11,071 nt of DNA from an uncultured Senegalimassilia sp. Lineage in GTDB: Bacteria > Actinomycetota > Coriobacteriia > Coriobacteriales > Eggerthellaceae. Position numbers and translations under genes: made by a program. Location of the stretch: NCBI RefSeq assembly GCF_934632265.1, contig NZ_CAKTYH010000066.1, forward strand, positions 1 to 11,071. The letters are read 5' to 3'. Of the stretch, positions 1 to 6,389 are shown piece by piece. The stretch's first letter is position 1. Each line of letters opens with the position of its first letter. The notes beneath the pieces are model-generated. The model saw nothing but the letters and a program-made list of their open reading frames with translations, searched no databases and had not been told where the DNA came from.

Positions 1-1
1 C

Positions 2-1903
2 GTGACGAACTACGAGATGGCGTCCCATTTCGACTTCATGGACTTCGCGGCCGTGGTCCTGGACGAATCGAGCATCATCAAGGCCCACGACTCCAAGACC
101 CGCACGGCGCTGACCGCGCAGCTGAGCATGGTTCCCTATGTGCTGTGCTGCACCGCGACGCCCGCCCCTAACGACCAGATGGAACTCGGCACGCACGCTG
201 AGATCGTCGGGGCGATGAAGCGCGAGGAGATGCTGGCCATGTTCTTCACCCACGACGGCGGGGACACGTCGAAATGGCGGCTCAAGAACCATGCGGCTGC
301 GGACTTCTACCGGTGGATGGCCACATGGGCCGTCATGATCTCCCGCCCCGGGGACATCGGATACCCCGATGACGGATACGAGCTTCCCGCGCTCGACATC
401 GTGACGCACACGGGCGATTCGGGATACGTCCCCGACGGCGTGCTGTTCGCCCTGCCCGAGGAGGGGTTGGCCGGCCAGCGCCGCGCCCGCAAGGCCGGGC
501 TTGATTGGAAGGTGGAGAACCTCGCGGCCATGGTCAACGCATCGGACGAGCAATGGTGCGTATGGTGCGATTACAACGACGAATCGGCGGCTCTGGCCAA
601 GGCGATTCCCGATGCGGTCGAGGTTCGCGGCAGCGATTCCGCCGAGAGCAAGGCGGACGCCATGACCGGGTTCGCCGAAGGGAGATACCGCGTCATCGTC
701 AGCAAGCCGAGCATCTGCGGGTTCGGAATGAACTGGCAGCAGTGCCACCTGATGGCGTTCTGCGGCCTGTCCTACAGCTACGAGCAGTTCTATCAGGCCG
801 TGCGCCGCTGCTGGCGCTTCGGCCAGGGAAAGCCCGTCGAGGCCCATGTGTTCACCACCGTCCAGGAATCGTCGTCGGTGGACGCGATAAAGCGAAAAGA
901 GGAGCAGATGCAGGAGACGAAGCGCGGCATGATCGCCGCGATGGCGGAAGAGACCGAGCGGCAGATTGCAGGCGCCGCCGAGGCGGACGTGCCCGATGCG
1001 GCCTACGCGGACGCCGAGGGCAAATGCTGGCAGATGCTTCTGGGCGATAGCGTGGAGCGCCTGGAGGAATTCCCCGATGACCTGTTCGGGCTGGCCGTGT
1101 TCAGCCCGCCGTTCGCCAGCCTCTACACTTACAGCGACAGCGAGCACGACATGGGCAACTGCAAGGACGATGCCGAGTTCTGGGAGCAGTTCGAGTATTT
1201 GATCGACGGGCTGTACCGCGTATTGATGCCCGGCCGTTCGTGCTGCATCCACTGCATGAACCTGCCCAAATCCAAGCAGCGCGACGGCGTCATCGGGCTG
1301 AAGGACTTCCGAGGCGATGTCATCCGGGCGTTCGAGCGCGCGGGGTTCGTCTACCACTCCGAGGTGACCATATGGAAGAACCCCGTAACCGCCATGCAGC
1401 GCACGAAGGCGCTTGGGCTTTTGCACAAGACCATCCGCAAGGATTCGTCCATGAGCCGCCAGGGCGTGCCGGATTACGTCGTGGTCATGCGCAAGCCCGG
1501 TGACAACCCCGAACCCATCAGCCACACGTCCGAGGAGTTTCCCGTCTCCCGGTGGCAGGAATGGGCATCGCCGGTGTGGATGGACATCGACCAATCCAAC
1601 ACCTTGAACGGGCGCAACGCCAAAGACGCGGACGATGAGCGCCACATCTGCCCGTTGCAGCTCGACGTCATCGAGCGATGCGTTGGGCTGTGGAGCAACC
1701 CGGGGGACGTGGTCCTGTCCCCTTTCGGCGGCATCGGCTCGGAGGGCTACCAGTCCATTCTCATGGGGCGCGAGTACGTGGGCATCGAGCTGAAGCCCTC
1801 GTATTTCCGCGAAGCGGTCAAAAACCTGCGCGAAGCGGAGCGCAGGCGCGACGAGGTATCGATTTTCGACATGATGGAGGACGCAGATGAACATAACGAT
1901 TAG
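2..1903 (+). CDS. SNF2-type helicase fused to beta-class DNA methyltransferase (5' partial)
   Basis: The frame is open to the left window edge, so the N-terminus with helicase motif I (Walker A) lies outside; the GTG at 2 is probably internal. Numbering from it: a DExx box (DES, 21-23) and motif III (TATP, 51-54) are superfamily 2/SNF2 signatures. The second RecA lobe ends with motif VI (QAVRRCWRFGQ, 265-275). A charged helical linker (about 290-335) leads to a methyltransferase domain with the catalytic SPPF tetrad (368-371) and, about 200 residues later, the S-adenosylmethionine site FGGIG (575-579) followed by GIEL. Catalytic motif before the cofactor motif defines the beta class; SPPF rather than DPPY suggests N4-cytosine, but N6-adenine is possible. 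The roughly 200 residues between the motifs probably hold target recognition. I infer a role in phage DNA modification, protection or replication. It overlaps the clamp gene by 17 bases. Confidence 0.9.
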   Translation: MTNYEMASHFDFMDFAAVVLDESSIIKAHDSKTRTALTAQLSMVPYVLCCTATPAPNDQMELGTHAEIVGAMKREEMLAMFFTHDGGDTSKWRLKNHAAADFYRWMATWAVMISRPGDIGYPDDGYELPALDIVTHTGDSGYVPDGVLFALPEEGLAGQRRARKAGLDWKVENLAAMVNASDEQWCVWCDYNDESAALAKAIPDAVEVRGSDSAESKADAMTGFAEGRYRVIVSKPSICGFGMNWQQCHLMAFCGLSYSYEQFYQAVRRCWRFGQGKPVEAHVFTTVQESSSVDAIKRKEEQMQETKRGMIAAMAEETERQIAGAAEADVPDAAYADAEGKCWQMLLGDSVERLEEFPDDLFGLAVFSPPFASLYTYSDSEHDMGNCKDDAEFWEQFEYLIDGLYRVLMPGRSCCIHCMNLPKSKQRDGVIGLKDFRGDVIRAFERAGFVYHSEVTIWKNPVTAMQRTKALGLLHKTIRKDSSMSRQGVPDYVVVMRKPGDNPEPISHTSEEFPVSRWQEWASPVWMDIDQSNTLNGRNAKDADDERHICPLQLDVIERCVGLWSNPGDVVLSPFGGIGSEGYQSILMGREYVGIELKPSYFREAVKNLREAERRRDEVSIFDMMEDADEHND

Positions 1904-2948
1904 CAAAGACGCGCTGGAGCAGGCGATTTCCGCCCCGGCTAAACTGGCGCGCGCGGCGAAGGTGGACTATCTCTCGTGCATCCTGCTCGATGCGCGAGGG
2001 GACGGACTCGACGCGGCCGCGACCGACATGAACGAGTCCGTCAGGTGCTTCGCCATGGCGTTGGTCGAGGAAGAGGGATGCGCCCTCGTGCCCGCGCTCG
2101 CGCTTTCCGGCGTCGTGAAGACGCTTCCCGATAAGGCGGTCACCCTGAGGGACGGAGGGCGCGGAATCATCGTCAAGTGCGGCAAGACGGCGTTCGACCT
2201 GCCCGCTCTGGACCCGGGCAACTTCCCCGGCTTCCCCGACGTCGAGGGCGATTCGCTCGTGCTGGACTTCGCCGTGCTCGCGGCCATGGTGTCCGCGTGC
2301 AAGCCGTTCGCCGCGAAGAAGGACGAGGCCCGCAAGGTGTTCACGTGCGCGCGCATCGCATCGGACGGGGCCACGCTGACCATGGAATGCACGGACTCTT
2401 TCCGCGTGGGCCGGGCGTGGATGGGCATCGACGGCTCGCCGTTCGAATGCTGCGCGCCCGTCGCATTCCTCGACGGCGTGCTGTCCGTCAAATGCGGCGG
2501 CAACGTGGTGCTGACGGCATCGGCGGGCCAGATAAAGGCCAAGACCGATGCGGGCGTGTGGACCACGCGCACGGTGGAGGGCAAGTTCCCGAACGTCAAG
2601 CAGCTTTTCGACGGCGAGCGCATCGCGTCCGCCGCCTTCGACCTCGCATACCTTCGCAGCGCGGTCAAACGCGCCCAGGCCATCGGCAAGGGATACGTGC
2701 GGATGCAGATAGGCCCCGAATGCCTGCTCTCCCGCAACGACGAGACGGGCGCGTACGAGGAGGAGCTGGAGGCGATCGATTACGACGGAGAGTGCCATGT
2801 GGGCATGCAGGCCCAGTACCTGGCAGACGCGCTCGGAGCGGCTCCCGCCGACGAGGTGCGCATAGAGCTCATCAGCCCCGTCAAGCCCATCTACGTGACC
2901 GCAGACGGCTTCCAGGCGTGCATCATGCCCGTAAGGATGGACCGATGA
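1887..2948 (+). CDS. dnaN: Phage DNA polymerase III beta subunit (sliding clamp)
   Basis: This 353-residue protein matches bacterial DnaN in length (about 366-380) and landmarks: TDSFRVGRAW (169-178) corresponds to the TDxxRL strand of the middle domain, FPN (234-236) to the F/Y-P-x segment before domain III, and the end MPVRM (347-351) to the MPMRL C-terminus that forms part of the partner-binding pocket. The clamp should ring DNA and tether polymerases, ligases and repair enzymes; a phage copy would serve phage replication. ATG 1887 is preceded by GGAGG (1876-1880) at 6-base spacing and overlaps the stop of the helicase-methyltransferase, so the two are probably translationally coupled. A long opposite-strand frame here is a codon shadow. 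Family identity is firm; whether it replaces or supplements the host clamp cannot be told. Confidence 0.88.
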   Translation: MNITISKDALEQAISAPAKLARAAKVDYLSCILLDARGDGLDAAATDMNESVRCFAMALVEEEGCALVPALALSGVVKTLPDKAVTLRDGGRGIIVKCGKTAFDLPALDPGNFPGFPDVEGDSLVLDFAVLAAMVSACKPFAAKKDEARKVFTCARIASDGATLTMECTDSFRVGRAWMGIDGSPFECCAPVAFLDGVLSVKCGGNVVLTASAGQIKAKTDAGVWTTRTVEGKFPNVKQLFDGERIASAAFDLAYLRSAVKRAQAIGKGYVRMQIGPECLLSRNDETGAYEEELEAIDYDGECHVGMQAQYLADALGAAPADEVRIELISPVKPIYVTADGFQACIMPVRMDR

Positions 2949-3118
2949 GCGCGGTATACGTGGTCACCTGCGACGATGAGCCGGTGGCCGTGTTCGAGGA
3001 GCGATATGAGGCGGATTTGCTCGCGATGCGCAACCGGGACACGTACATGAGCGAGGTTTACGAAGTCGAGTACAAGGCATCGGAGGTGAACCATGGCGCG
3101 CCGCAAGGTCAAGCATAA
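2945..3118 (+). CDS. Small hypothetical phage protein
   Basis: This 57-residue protein starts at an ATG overlapping the clamp stop codon (ATGA). The same frame is open further upstream, but that part lies inside dnaN and is a shadow. The N-terminal stretch MSAVYVVTCDDEPVAVF looks like two beta strands, followed by a helix (YEADLLAMRNRD) and a strand (VYEVEYKA), resembling the small alpha/beta proteins annotated as DUF7336-like in phages. That resemblance is only of pattern. It is acidic, lacks cysteine pairs and has no signal or membrane segment. It opens the small-gene cassette and its end overlaps the next gene by 26 bases. Function unknown. Confidence 0.72.
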   Translation: MSAVYVVTCDDEPVAVFEERYEADLLAMRNRDTYMSEVYEVEYKASEVNHGAPQGQA

Positions 3119-3362
3119 CGACACCGTGCCGCGTGAAATCGCCGAGCTGCAGGTGGCGGCGTACCGCCACGCCTTCCAGGAGGCGGTGCGCCGCGCCAAC
3201 GAGGCGATTAAGCAGCGCGACTATTACCGCAGATGCGCGATCGAGACGAAGTGCGAGCAGCTTTCCTCCGCGGGCAAGTGCCCCGGCGATATCTGCCCGC
3301 TCGCGTTCGACATGCACTGCGGGAAATGCCACGAGGCCGAGAAGAAGGCGAGGTACCTATGA
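3093..3362 (+). CDS. Small cysteine-rich protein, putative metal binding
   Basis: ATG 3093 has a good Shine-Dalgarno (GGAGG, 3082-3086). The 89-residue product has a basic start (MARRKVKHND), a long amphipathic helix (about 14-47) and a compact C-terminal half with six cysteines at 48, 54, 63, 68, 76 and 79 plus H75 and H80. The spacing is not a classical CxxC/CxxC ribbon; only C76-x-x-C79 fits. A zinc site or disulphide-like knot is possible. It overlaps both the preceding gene (26 bases) and the next gene (ATGA). I do not recognise the family; the basic tail plus cysteine cluster suggests nucleic-acid or protein binding, which is inference. Confidence 0.75.
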   Translation: MARRKVKHNDTVPREIAELQVAAYRHAFQEAVRRANEAIKQRDYYRRCAIETKCEQLSSAGKCPGDICPLAFDMHCGKCHEAEKKARYL

Positions 3363-3520
3363 GCAAGAAACCGAAATCGAATCCGCCTGTGCTGTACGAA
3401 TCCCGACATGAGGGCGCGTGCAAGCGGTGCGGCTCGTACGTGACCGCCACGGCGTGGCGCAAAGGCGCGCCGCCCAAGGCCGCATATTGCCCGGTTTGCG
3501 GCGAGAGGATGGGCAAATGA
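3359..3520 (+). CDS. Small zinc-ribbon protein
   Basis: The product is 53 residues from an ATG that overlaps the previous stop. The frame is open upstream, but the ATGA junction and the lysine-rich start (MSKKPKSNPP) argue for 3359. Cysteines C21-x-x-C24 and C44-x-x-C47 form a textbook zinc ribbon with a 19-residue spacer, in the contexts CKRCGSY and CPVCGERMG. Such one-domain ribbons are common in phage early regions, where they usually bind nucleic acid or a host protein; no specific function can be assigned. It joins the next gene by another ATGA overlap. Confidence 0.78.
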   Translation: MSKKPKSNPPVLYESRHEGACKRCGSYVTATAWRKGAPPKAAYCPVCGERMGK

Positions 3521-3795
3521 GCGCGCCGAAGATAACGCCCGAAGATTGGCTCGATTGGGCGGACGACAAGGCAGACGAGTTCGAGCGGCGCGGCCAATGC
3601 GGCTCCTATTCGGCGGCGATGACGGCGAAGGGCTATCGCGAGCTGCGCCAGCTCATCGAAGACGGCATGGCGTGGAGGGCGAGGGGCAACCGGCGCGAGG
3701 TCGACCGCGAAGCGTTGCTCGGGCTGGCCGACGCCATGGGCGATGGCGTCTTCGCGGAATGGGCGGATGCGATTCGGAAGGCGGTGCATGCGTGA
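3517..3795 (+). CDS. Small acidic helical phage protein
   Basis: The 92-residue product begins at an ATG overlapping the preceding stop, with no obvious separate Shine-Dalgarno, so translational coupling is likely. The first half is acidic and tryptophan-rich (PEDWLDWADDKADEFERRG). The second half (about 62-91) reads VDREALLGLADAM...EWADAIRKAV, a module I associate with many small proteins of Coriobacteriia phages (D-R-E-A-L-L-x-L-A-D ... I-R-x-A). A related pattern appears in the next protein. There are no zinc pairs and no membrane segments. Function unknown. Confidence 0.72.
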   Translation: MSAPKITPEDWLDWADDKADEFERRGQCGSYSAAMTAKGYRELRQLIEDGMAWRARGNRREVDREALLGLADAMGDGVFAEWADAIRKAVHA

Positions 3796-4148
3796 TGGAC
3801 GCTTCGAAGGTCCTGGCCGTCGCAGATGAAATCGAGGCGGCGGAAACCGAGGCCATGCGGGATTTCGCGCCCAGGGACGGCGTGGACCCCATCGGCGCCG
3901 CCTATGCGGCGGGAATGGTGGATGCGATCGATGGCGGATGGGCGAAGCAGCTGCGCGCCGCTTGCGGCCCCGATGCCGCCAGCGACGCAAGCGCAGACCC
4001 GCGCGACGTGGCCCACATGCTCGACATGGCGGCGTTCGAGATCACGAAAACGAGCATCGCGGTAAGCGACATGCTGAGCGATTTGGCATGGTCGGTGAAA
4101 ACCGGTGACCGTGATTTGAGCGGGTTCAAGGAAAGGTGGCTGAAGTGA
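3795..4148 (+). CDS. Small helical phage protein
   Basis: The product is 117 residues from ATG 3795; a GTG just before it (3792) is an alternative start. The stop of the previous gene overlaps the start (TGATG). Residues 2-57 (DASKVLAVADEIE ... WAKQLRAACG) repeat the pattern at the end of the upstream protein: L-x-x-A-D-x-[MI] followed at a distance by W-A-x-x-[LI]-R-x-A. The C-terminal half (71-117) is a predicted helix rich in M, A and D, ending in a basic FKERWLK. No enzyme motif is visible. It may be a divergent or fused relative of its neighbour. Confidence 0.72.
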   Translation: MDASKVLAVADEIEAAETEAMRDFAPRDGVDPIGAAYAAGMVDAIDGGWAKQLRAACGPDAASDASADPRDVAHMLDMAAFEITKTSIAVSDMLSDLAWSVKTGDRDLSGFKERWLK

Positions 4149-4164
4149 ACCGCCCGATGCGCCG

Positions 4165-4365
4165 ATGAAGAGCGAGTTTTCCGGGCAGCTCAGCCTGTTC
4201 GCCGACCCCGAGCCGGAGAGCTGCCCCCACGAGATGGGGCGCTACAGAACCAAGACGGAGTGCGGATTGGCCGGAAGGCCCATATGGACGAACTGCCGCG
4301 AGGTCGGGCGCTGCGTGCTCGGCGGCGGCGTGGAGCTTCCGGCCGAGGAGGAGGATGACGAATGA
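4165..4365 (+). CDS. Small protein with sliding-clamp-binding motif
   Basis: The 66-residue product contains QLSLF at residues 8-12, an exact match to the bacterial clamp-binding pentapeptide QL(S/D)LF used by polymerases and other clamp partners. It sits in a flexible N-terminal tail, where such peptides usually dock. The middle carries cysteines C20, C33, C44 and C50, a possible small metal site, and the C-terminus is an acidic run (PAEEEDDE). The same window encodes a clamp, an obvious candidate partner. Start ATG 4165 lies 16 bases after the previous stop and has only a weak ribosome site, so the start is moderately sure. It could be a clamp-targeted inhibitor, recruiter or replication accessory factor. 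Confidence 0.75.
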   Translation: MKSEFSGQLSLFADPEPESCPHEMGRYRTKTECGLAGRPIWTNCREVGRCVLGGGVELPAEEEDDE

Positions 4366-4406
4366 TGATTACCCCGATTCAGATGGCCGTTCTGGCCGAA
4401 CGTTAG
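4362..4406 (+). CDS. Possible 14-codon micro-ORF (leader)
   Basis: An ATG overlapping the previous stop (AATGATG) opens a 14-codon frame reading MMITPIQMAVLAER. Its TAG stop (4404-4406) lies within the AGGAGG Shine-Dalgarno (4405-4410) of the next gene. Without it, the Lar-like gene would stand 50 bases away from the otherwise overlapping chain. Ribosomes finishing it would stop on the next gene's ribosome site, a classical coupling arrangement. It may equally be a random short frame or the remnant of a deleted gene. Confidence 0.35.
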   Translation: MMITPIQMAVLAER

Positions 4407-4415
4407 GAGGATGGA

Positions 4416-4844
4416 ATGGAGCTGAAGCCATGCCCGTTTTGCGGCGGCGAACCCCGGGTGATCCATTTCGGCTCGTGGCGAATCGTCGAATGCCGGCATT
4501 GCGGCATCAGGACCTCTGCCGTGTCGGAAGACCCGGCGAAGGATTGGAACCGCAGGATGGCCGACGTCGTGAGCGTGAAAGACGGCGATTTGCCGAAAAC
4601 GGAGCCGATGCCGCAGATTCCGCGCATCAGGTACACCGACGCGAGCGGGTGCGTGCACGAGGGATGGTACGCGTTCCACGAGCGCAGGCAGGTGTCCCCG
4701 ATAAACGACGGATTGAGGCCCGGAGACTGCATGCATTGCATCGTGTCCGACAAGGAGGCCGATTGGAACCTGCCCCGAGATGTCCGGGTGCAGGCAATCG
4801 ACCCGGACGGCGGAATTGTCGAGATTGAGAGGCGGTTCCGGTGA
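4416..4844 (+). CDS. Restriction-alleviation (Lar)-like zinc-ribbon protein
   Basis: The N-terminal 47 residues fit the Lar restriction-alleviation family: LKPCPFCGGEP with C6 and C9, then ECRHCG with C26 and C29, ending in the family's typical DWNRR (43-47). Lar of the Rac prophage reduces EcoK restriction by stimulating host modification; many phage proteins with this fold are untested and may simply be zinc ribbons. The remaining 95 residues are an extension I do not recognise, with a further C-x-x-C (DCMHC) and an acidic-to-basic C-terminus (EIERRFR). Start ATG 4416 is set by AGGAGG (4405-4410) at 5-base spacing; ATG 4411 lies too close to it. It overlaps the next gene (GTGA). A methyltransferase in the same transcript fits an anti-restriction role but does not prove it. 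Confidence 0.75.
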   Translation: MELKPCPFCGGEPRVIHFGSWRIVECRHCGIRTSAVSEDPAKDWNRRMADVVSVKDGDLPKTEPMPQIPRIRYTDASGCVHEGWYAFHERRQVSPINDGLRPGDCMHCIVSDKEADWNLPRDVRVQAIDPDGGIVEIERRFR

Positions 4845-5044
4845 TTATCAAGCAAGACGAGAGGTTCCTTCGCGCGGCTGACGCGCAGCTCGCCATTTGG
4901 TGCGCCGAGGACGCGGGGGAGCATGAGGACGAATCCGCGAGGCTGCTTCGCCGCCTGGTCGAGCAGCTGTCCGGTGACTACGGCCTGAGCAAAGCGACGG
5001 TATCGGCGCTTGTCGCTCGCCAGGCTCTGGTCGATTACGAGTAA
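4841..5044 (+). CDS. Small hypothetical helical protein
   Basis: The product is 67 residues starting at a GTG that overlaps the previous stop (GTGA). It is predicted to be mostly helical: an amphipathic helix (about 7-25), an acidic turn (EDAGEHEDES), then LLRRLVEQL and a final helix after DYGLSKATVSALV. That last part has a weak helix-turn-helix look, but with too little sequence to claim DNA binding. No cysteine pairs or membrane segment. Function unknown. Confidence 0.65.
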   Translation: MIIKQDERFLRAADAQLAIWCAEDAGEHEDESARLLRRLVEQLSGDYGLSKATVSALVARQALVDYE

Positions 5045-5054
5045 GGAGCCTCCT

Positions 5055-5405
5055 ATGAGCGAAATGTACACATGCGATTTATGCGGCAAGCCTACGTCGA
5101 ACTTCGTGCCGTGGACATGCGGCCCAATCGCGGGGAAGCTCGGGCGTTCGTGGTGCGACGACTGCGAGAAGCGATTCGAGCGCGAACATGCATGGGAAAA
5201 CGAGCAGGCGGACAAGGAAGAGATCACGTGCCCATGGTGCGGATACGTAGACACCGACAGCTGGGAGTTCGAGGGCGAATACGATGACGCGTACGAATGC
5301 CCGAGCTGCGGGAAGCCGTTCATTCTCGAGCGAATCATCGATATCACGTACACGAGCAAGCGCAGGGTCGACGATATGCCGGAGGGGTGGTGCGGCGATG
5401 ATTAG
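5055..5405 (+). CDS. Double zinc-ribbon protein
   Basis: The 116-residue product contains two complete zinc ribbons. The first uses C7, C10, C34 and C37 (CDLCG ... CDDC); the second uses C59, C62, C82 and C85 (CPWCG ... CPSCGKPF). The second half, with DTDSWEFEGE between the knuckles, resembles the small Com-like/zinc-ribbon proteins frequent in phages. A ribosome site (AAGGAG, 5043-5048) precedes ATG 5055; ATG 5064 is an in-frame alternative. The ends of this gene and the next overlap by 8 bases. Likely nucleic-acid or protein binding; specific role unknown. Confidence 0.78.
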   Translation: MSEMYTCDLCGKPTSNFVPWTCGPIAGKLGRSWCDDCEKRFEREHAWENEQADKEEITCPWCGYVDTDSWEFEGEYDDAYECPSCGKPFILERIIDITYTSKRRVDDMPEGWCGDD

Positions 5406-5706
5406 CAACGAGGAGCGCCGGGCGATAGTGAAAAAGATGCGCTACACGGCGAACGACGACCTGGGCGGATTAAGTCTGCAAAAGAACCTCGCCGCCATCA
5501 CTAAGGCCGAAGATGGCAGCTGGCGCGGAGTGATGCGCAGGTTGGCCGACCTCATCGATAGGCCGACGGCGAAGCAGGAGCATAACGGTGCTTACTGGCG
5601 ATGCGCGCATTGCGGCGCCTTTACGCGCAAAGACGCGGTGGTCAGGGACGGCCTCGGCGTGGTCCCGCTGCGCTGCTGCGGCAACTGCGGAAGGGAGTGG
5701 GAGTGA
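5398..5706 (+). CDS. MIS-EERR family small zinc-ribbon protein, copy 1
   Basis: The 102-residue protein has two parts: an N-terminal helical region (MISNEERRAIVKKMR ... RLADLIDRPT, 1-57) and a C-terminal zinc ribbon (C69/C72 and C94/C97, contexts CAHCG and CGNCG; C93 is extra). The same architecture follows in the next gene, so the two are tandem paralogues. The start overlaps the previous gene by 8 bases; GGAGG (5381-5385) lies 12 bases upstream, slightly far. The EERR...LADLIDRPT pattern is one I associate with many small genes of Coriobacteriia phages. Function unknown. Confidence 0.77.
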   Translation: MISNEERRAIVKKMRYTANDDLGGLSLQKNLAAITKAEDGSWRGVMRRLADLIDRPTAKQEHNGAYWRCAHCGAFTRKDAVVRDGLGVVPLRCCGNCGREWE

Positions 5707-6047
5707 TGATTAGCGACGAAGAGCGCAGAGAGGTTGCGGCAAAGCTGCGCGGTCTCGACGAGCATATTGACAGGGTGCCGCTTCTGCGCTCGCCGCAAGT
5801 GCACAATGCCATGGCGCTCAGCGCAATCCGCGCGGTCGTCGGCAAGGGAGATATATTCCATCTGCTGGCAGATCTCATTGATCGCCCGACGTGTCGAAAC
5901 GTCTACGACTGGCACGAGATGGGAGCCTGCGACAACGGCTTCGAATGCAGCGAGTGCGGCAACCGCGTCGAGGATTACGAGGGCTACCGCATCAAGGGGA
6001 CGTTCAATTACTGCCCGAAGTGCGGGCGAGGGGTTGTGCGCGAATGA
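5706..6047 (+). CDS. MIS-EERR family small zinc-ribbon protein, copy 2
   Basis: The 113-residue paralogue of the preceding gene shares MISDEERREVAAKLR at the start and LLADLIDRPT at 53-62. Its ribbon uses C81/C84 and C103/C106 (CSECG ... CPKCG), with further cysteines at 63 and 75. The segment between the two conserved blocks differs completely from copy 1. The start ATG overlaps the copy-1 stop (TGATG); GTG 5703 is a possible alternative. The ends overlap the next gene by ATGA. Function unknown; duplication followed by divergence is inferred. Confidence 0.77.
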   Translation: MISDEERREVAAKLRGLDEHIDRVPLLRSPQVHNAMALSAIRAVVGKGDIFHLLADLIDRPTCRNVYDWHEMGACDNGFECSECGNRVEDYEGYRIKGTFNYCPKCGRGVVRE

Positions 6048-6169
6048 GCGCCGCAGGATGGTTCATCGCCGGGTGCTTCTTCGGCGGAATTGCCGTATCG
6101 CTCGCGTTCTTCGCATGGGCGTGCGTCGCCGCAGGAGCGTGCGAAGACGAACGCAATGAAGGGAGGTAG
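6044..6169 (+). CDS. Small single-pass membrane protein
   Basis: A 41-residue protein starting at an ATGA overlap with the previous gene. Residues about 5-31 form one hydrophobic segment (WFIAGCFFGGIAV onward), followed by a charged tail EDERNEGR, so it probably spans the cytoplasmic membrane once. No lipobox or cleavable signal is evident. The upstream in-frame extension lies inside the preceding gene and is a shadow. Small membrane proteins in phage early regions sometimes act in superinfection exclusion or membrane association of replication; no assignment is possible here. Confidence 0.65.
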   Translation: MSAAGWFIAGCFFGGIAVSLAFFAWACVAAGACEDERNEGR

Positions 6170-6173
6170 CCAT

Positions 6174-6389
6174 ATGACAGCATGTAGTCGCTGGTTTCAG
6201 GCGAAGCTTCAAAACGGGTGCATTGTCGTGTTGGACACGTCGCGCATAGAGGCGTTCCGCGAGAAAGCGCAGGCTGTGGATATGAGAAGCGGCAGAGGTT
6301 TTCACCTCGATGCCAATGACTTCGCCGCATTGCAAACGCTCGTCACTGGATACGAGCCTGAGACGATTGCGATCGGGGGCGATGAGTAA
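6174..6389 (+). CDS. Small hypothetical protein
   Basis: A 71-residue protein with a clear Shine-Dalgarno (GGGAGG, 6161-6166) seven bases before ATG 6174. The sequence suggests short beta strands (WFQAKLQNGCIVVLD), a helix (RIEAFREKAQ) and a C-terminal acidic tail, a fold style seen in small phage proteins of unknown role. Its TAA stop is followed immediately, in the same frame, by the TTG start of the late-regulator gene. Confidence 0.72.
   Translation: MTACSRWFQAKLQNGCIVVLDTSRIEAFREKAQAVDMRSGRGFHLDANDFAALQTLVTGYEPETIAIGGDE

Noticed and set aside
505..1050. 181-residue plus-strand frame inside the helicase
   Set aside because: It has an arginine/glycine-rich composition typical of a +1 shadow and lies within a gene with clear helicase motifs.
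2..1903. Complete restriction-modification system
   Set aside because: Helicase and methyltransferase domains are present but no nuclease motif or separate specificity gene is visible in the window.
1818..2798. 326-residue open frame on the minus strand
   Set aside because: It lies wholly opposite the well-supported clamp and methyltransferase genes, is rich in R, H and A as GC-rich shadows are, and has no family motif.
2177..2944. N-terminal extension of the small gene at 2945
   Set aside because: The extension lies inside dnaN with shadow composition; the ATGA junction marks the real start.
5044..5054. AGGAGCCTCCT palindrome over the ribosome site of the double zinc-ribbon gene
   Set aside because: The arms are separated by one base, so no hairpin can form in RNA; probably chance overlap of a Shine-Dalgarno with C-rich sequence.
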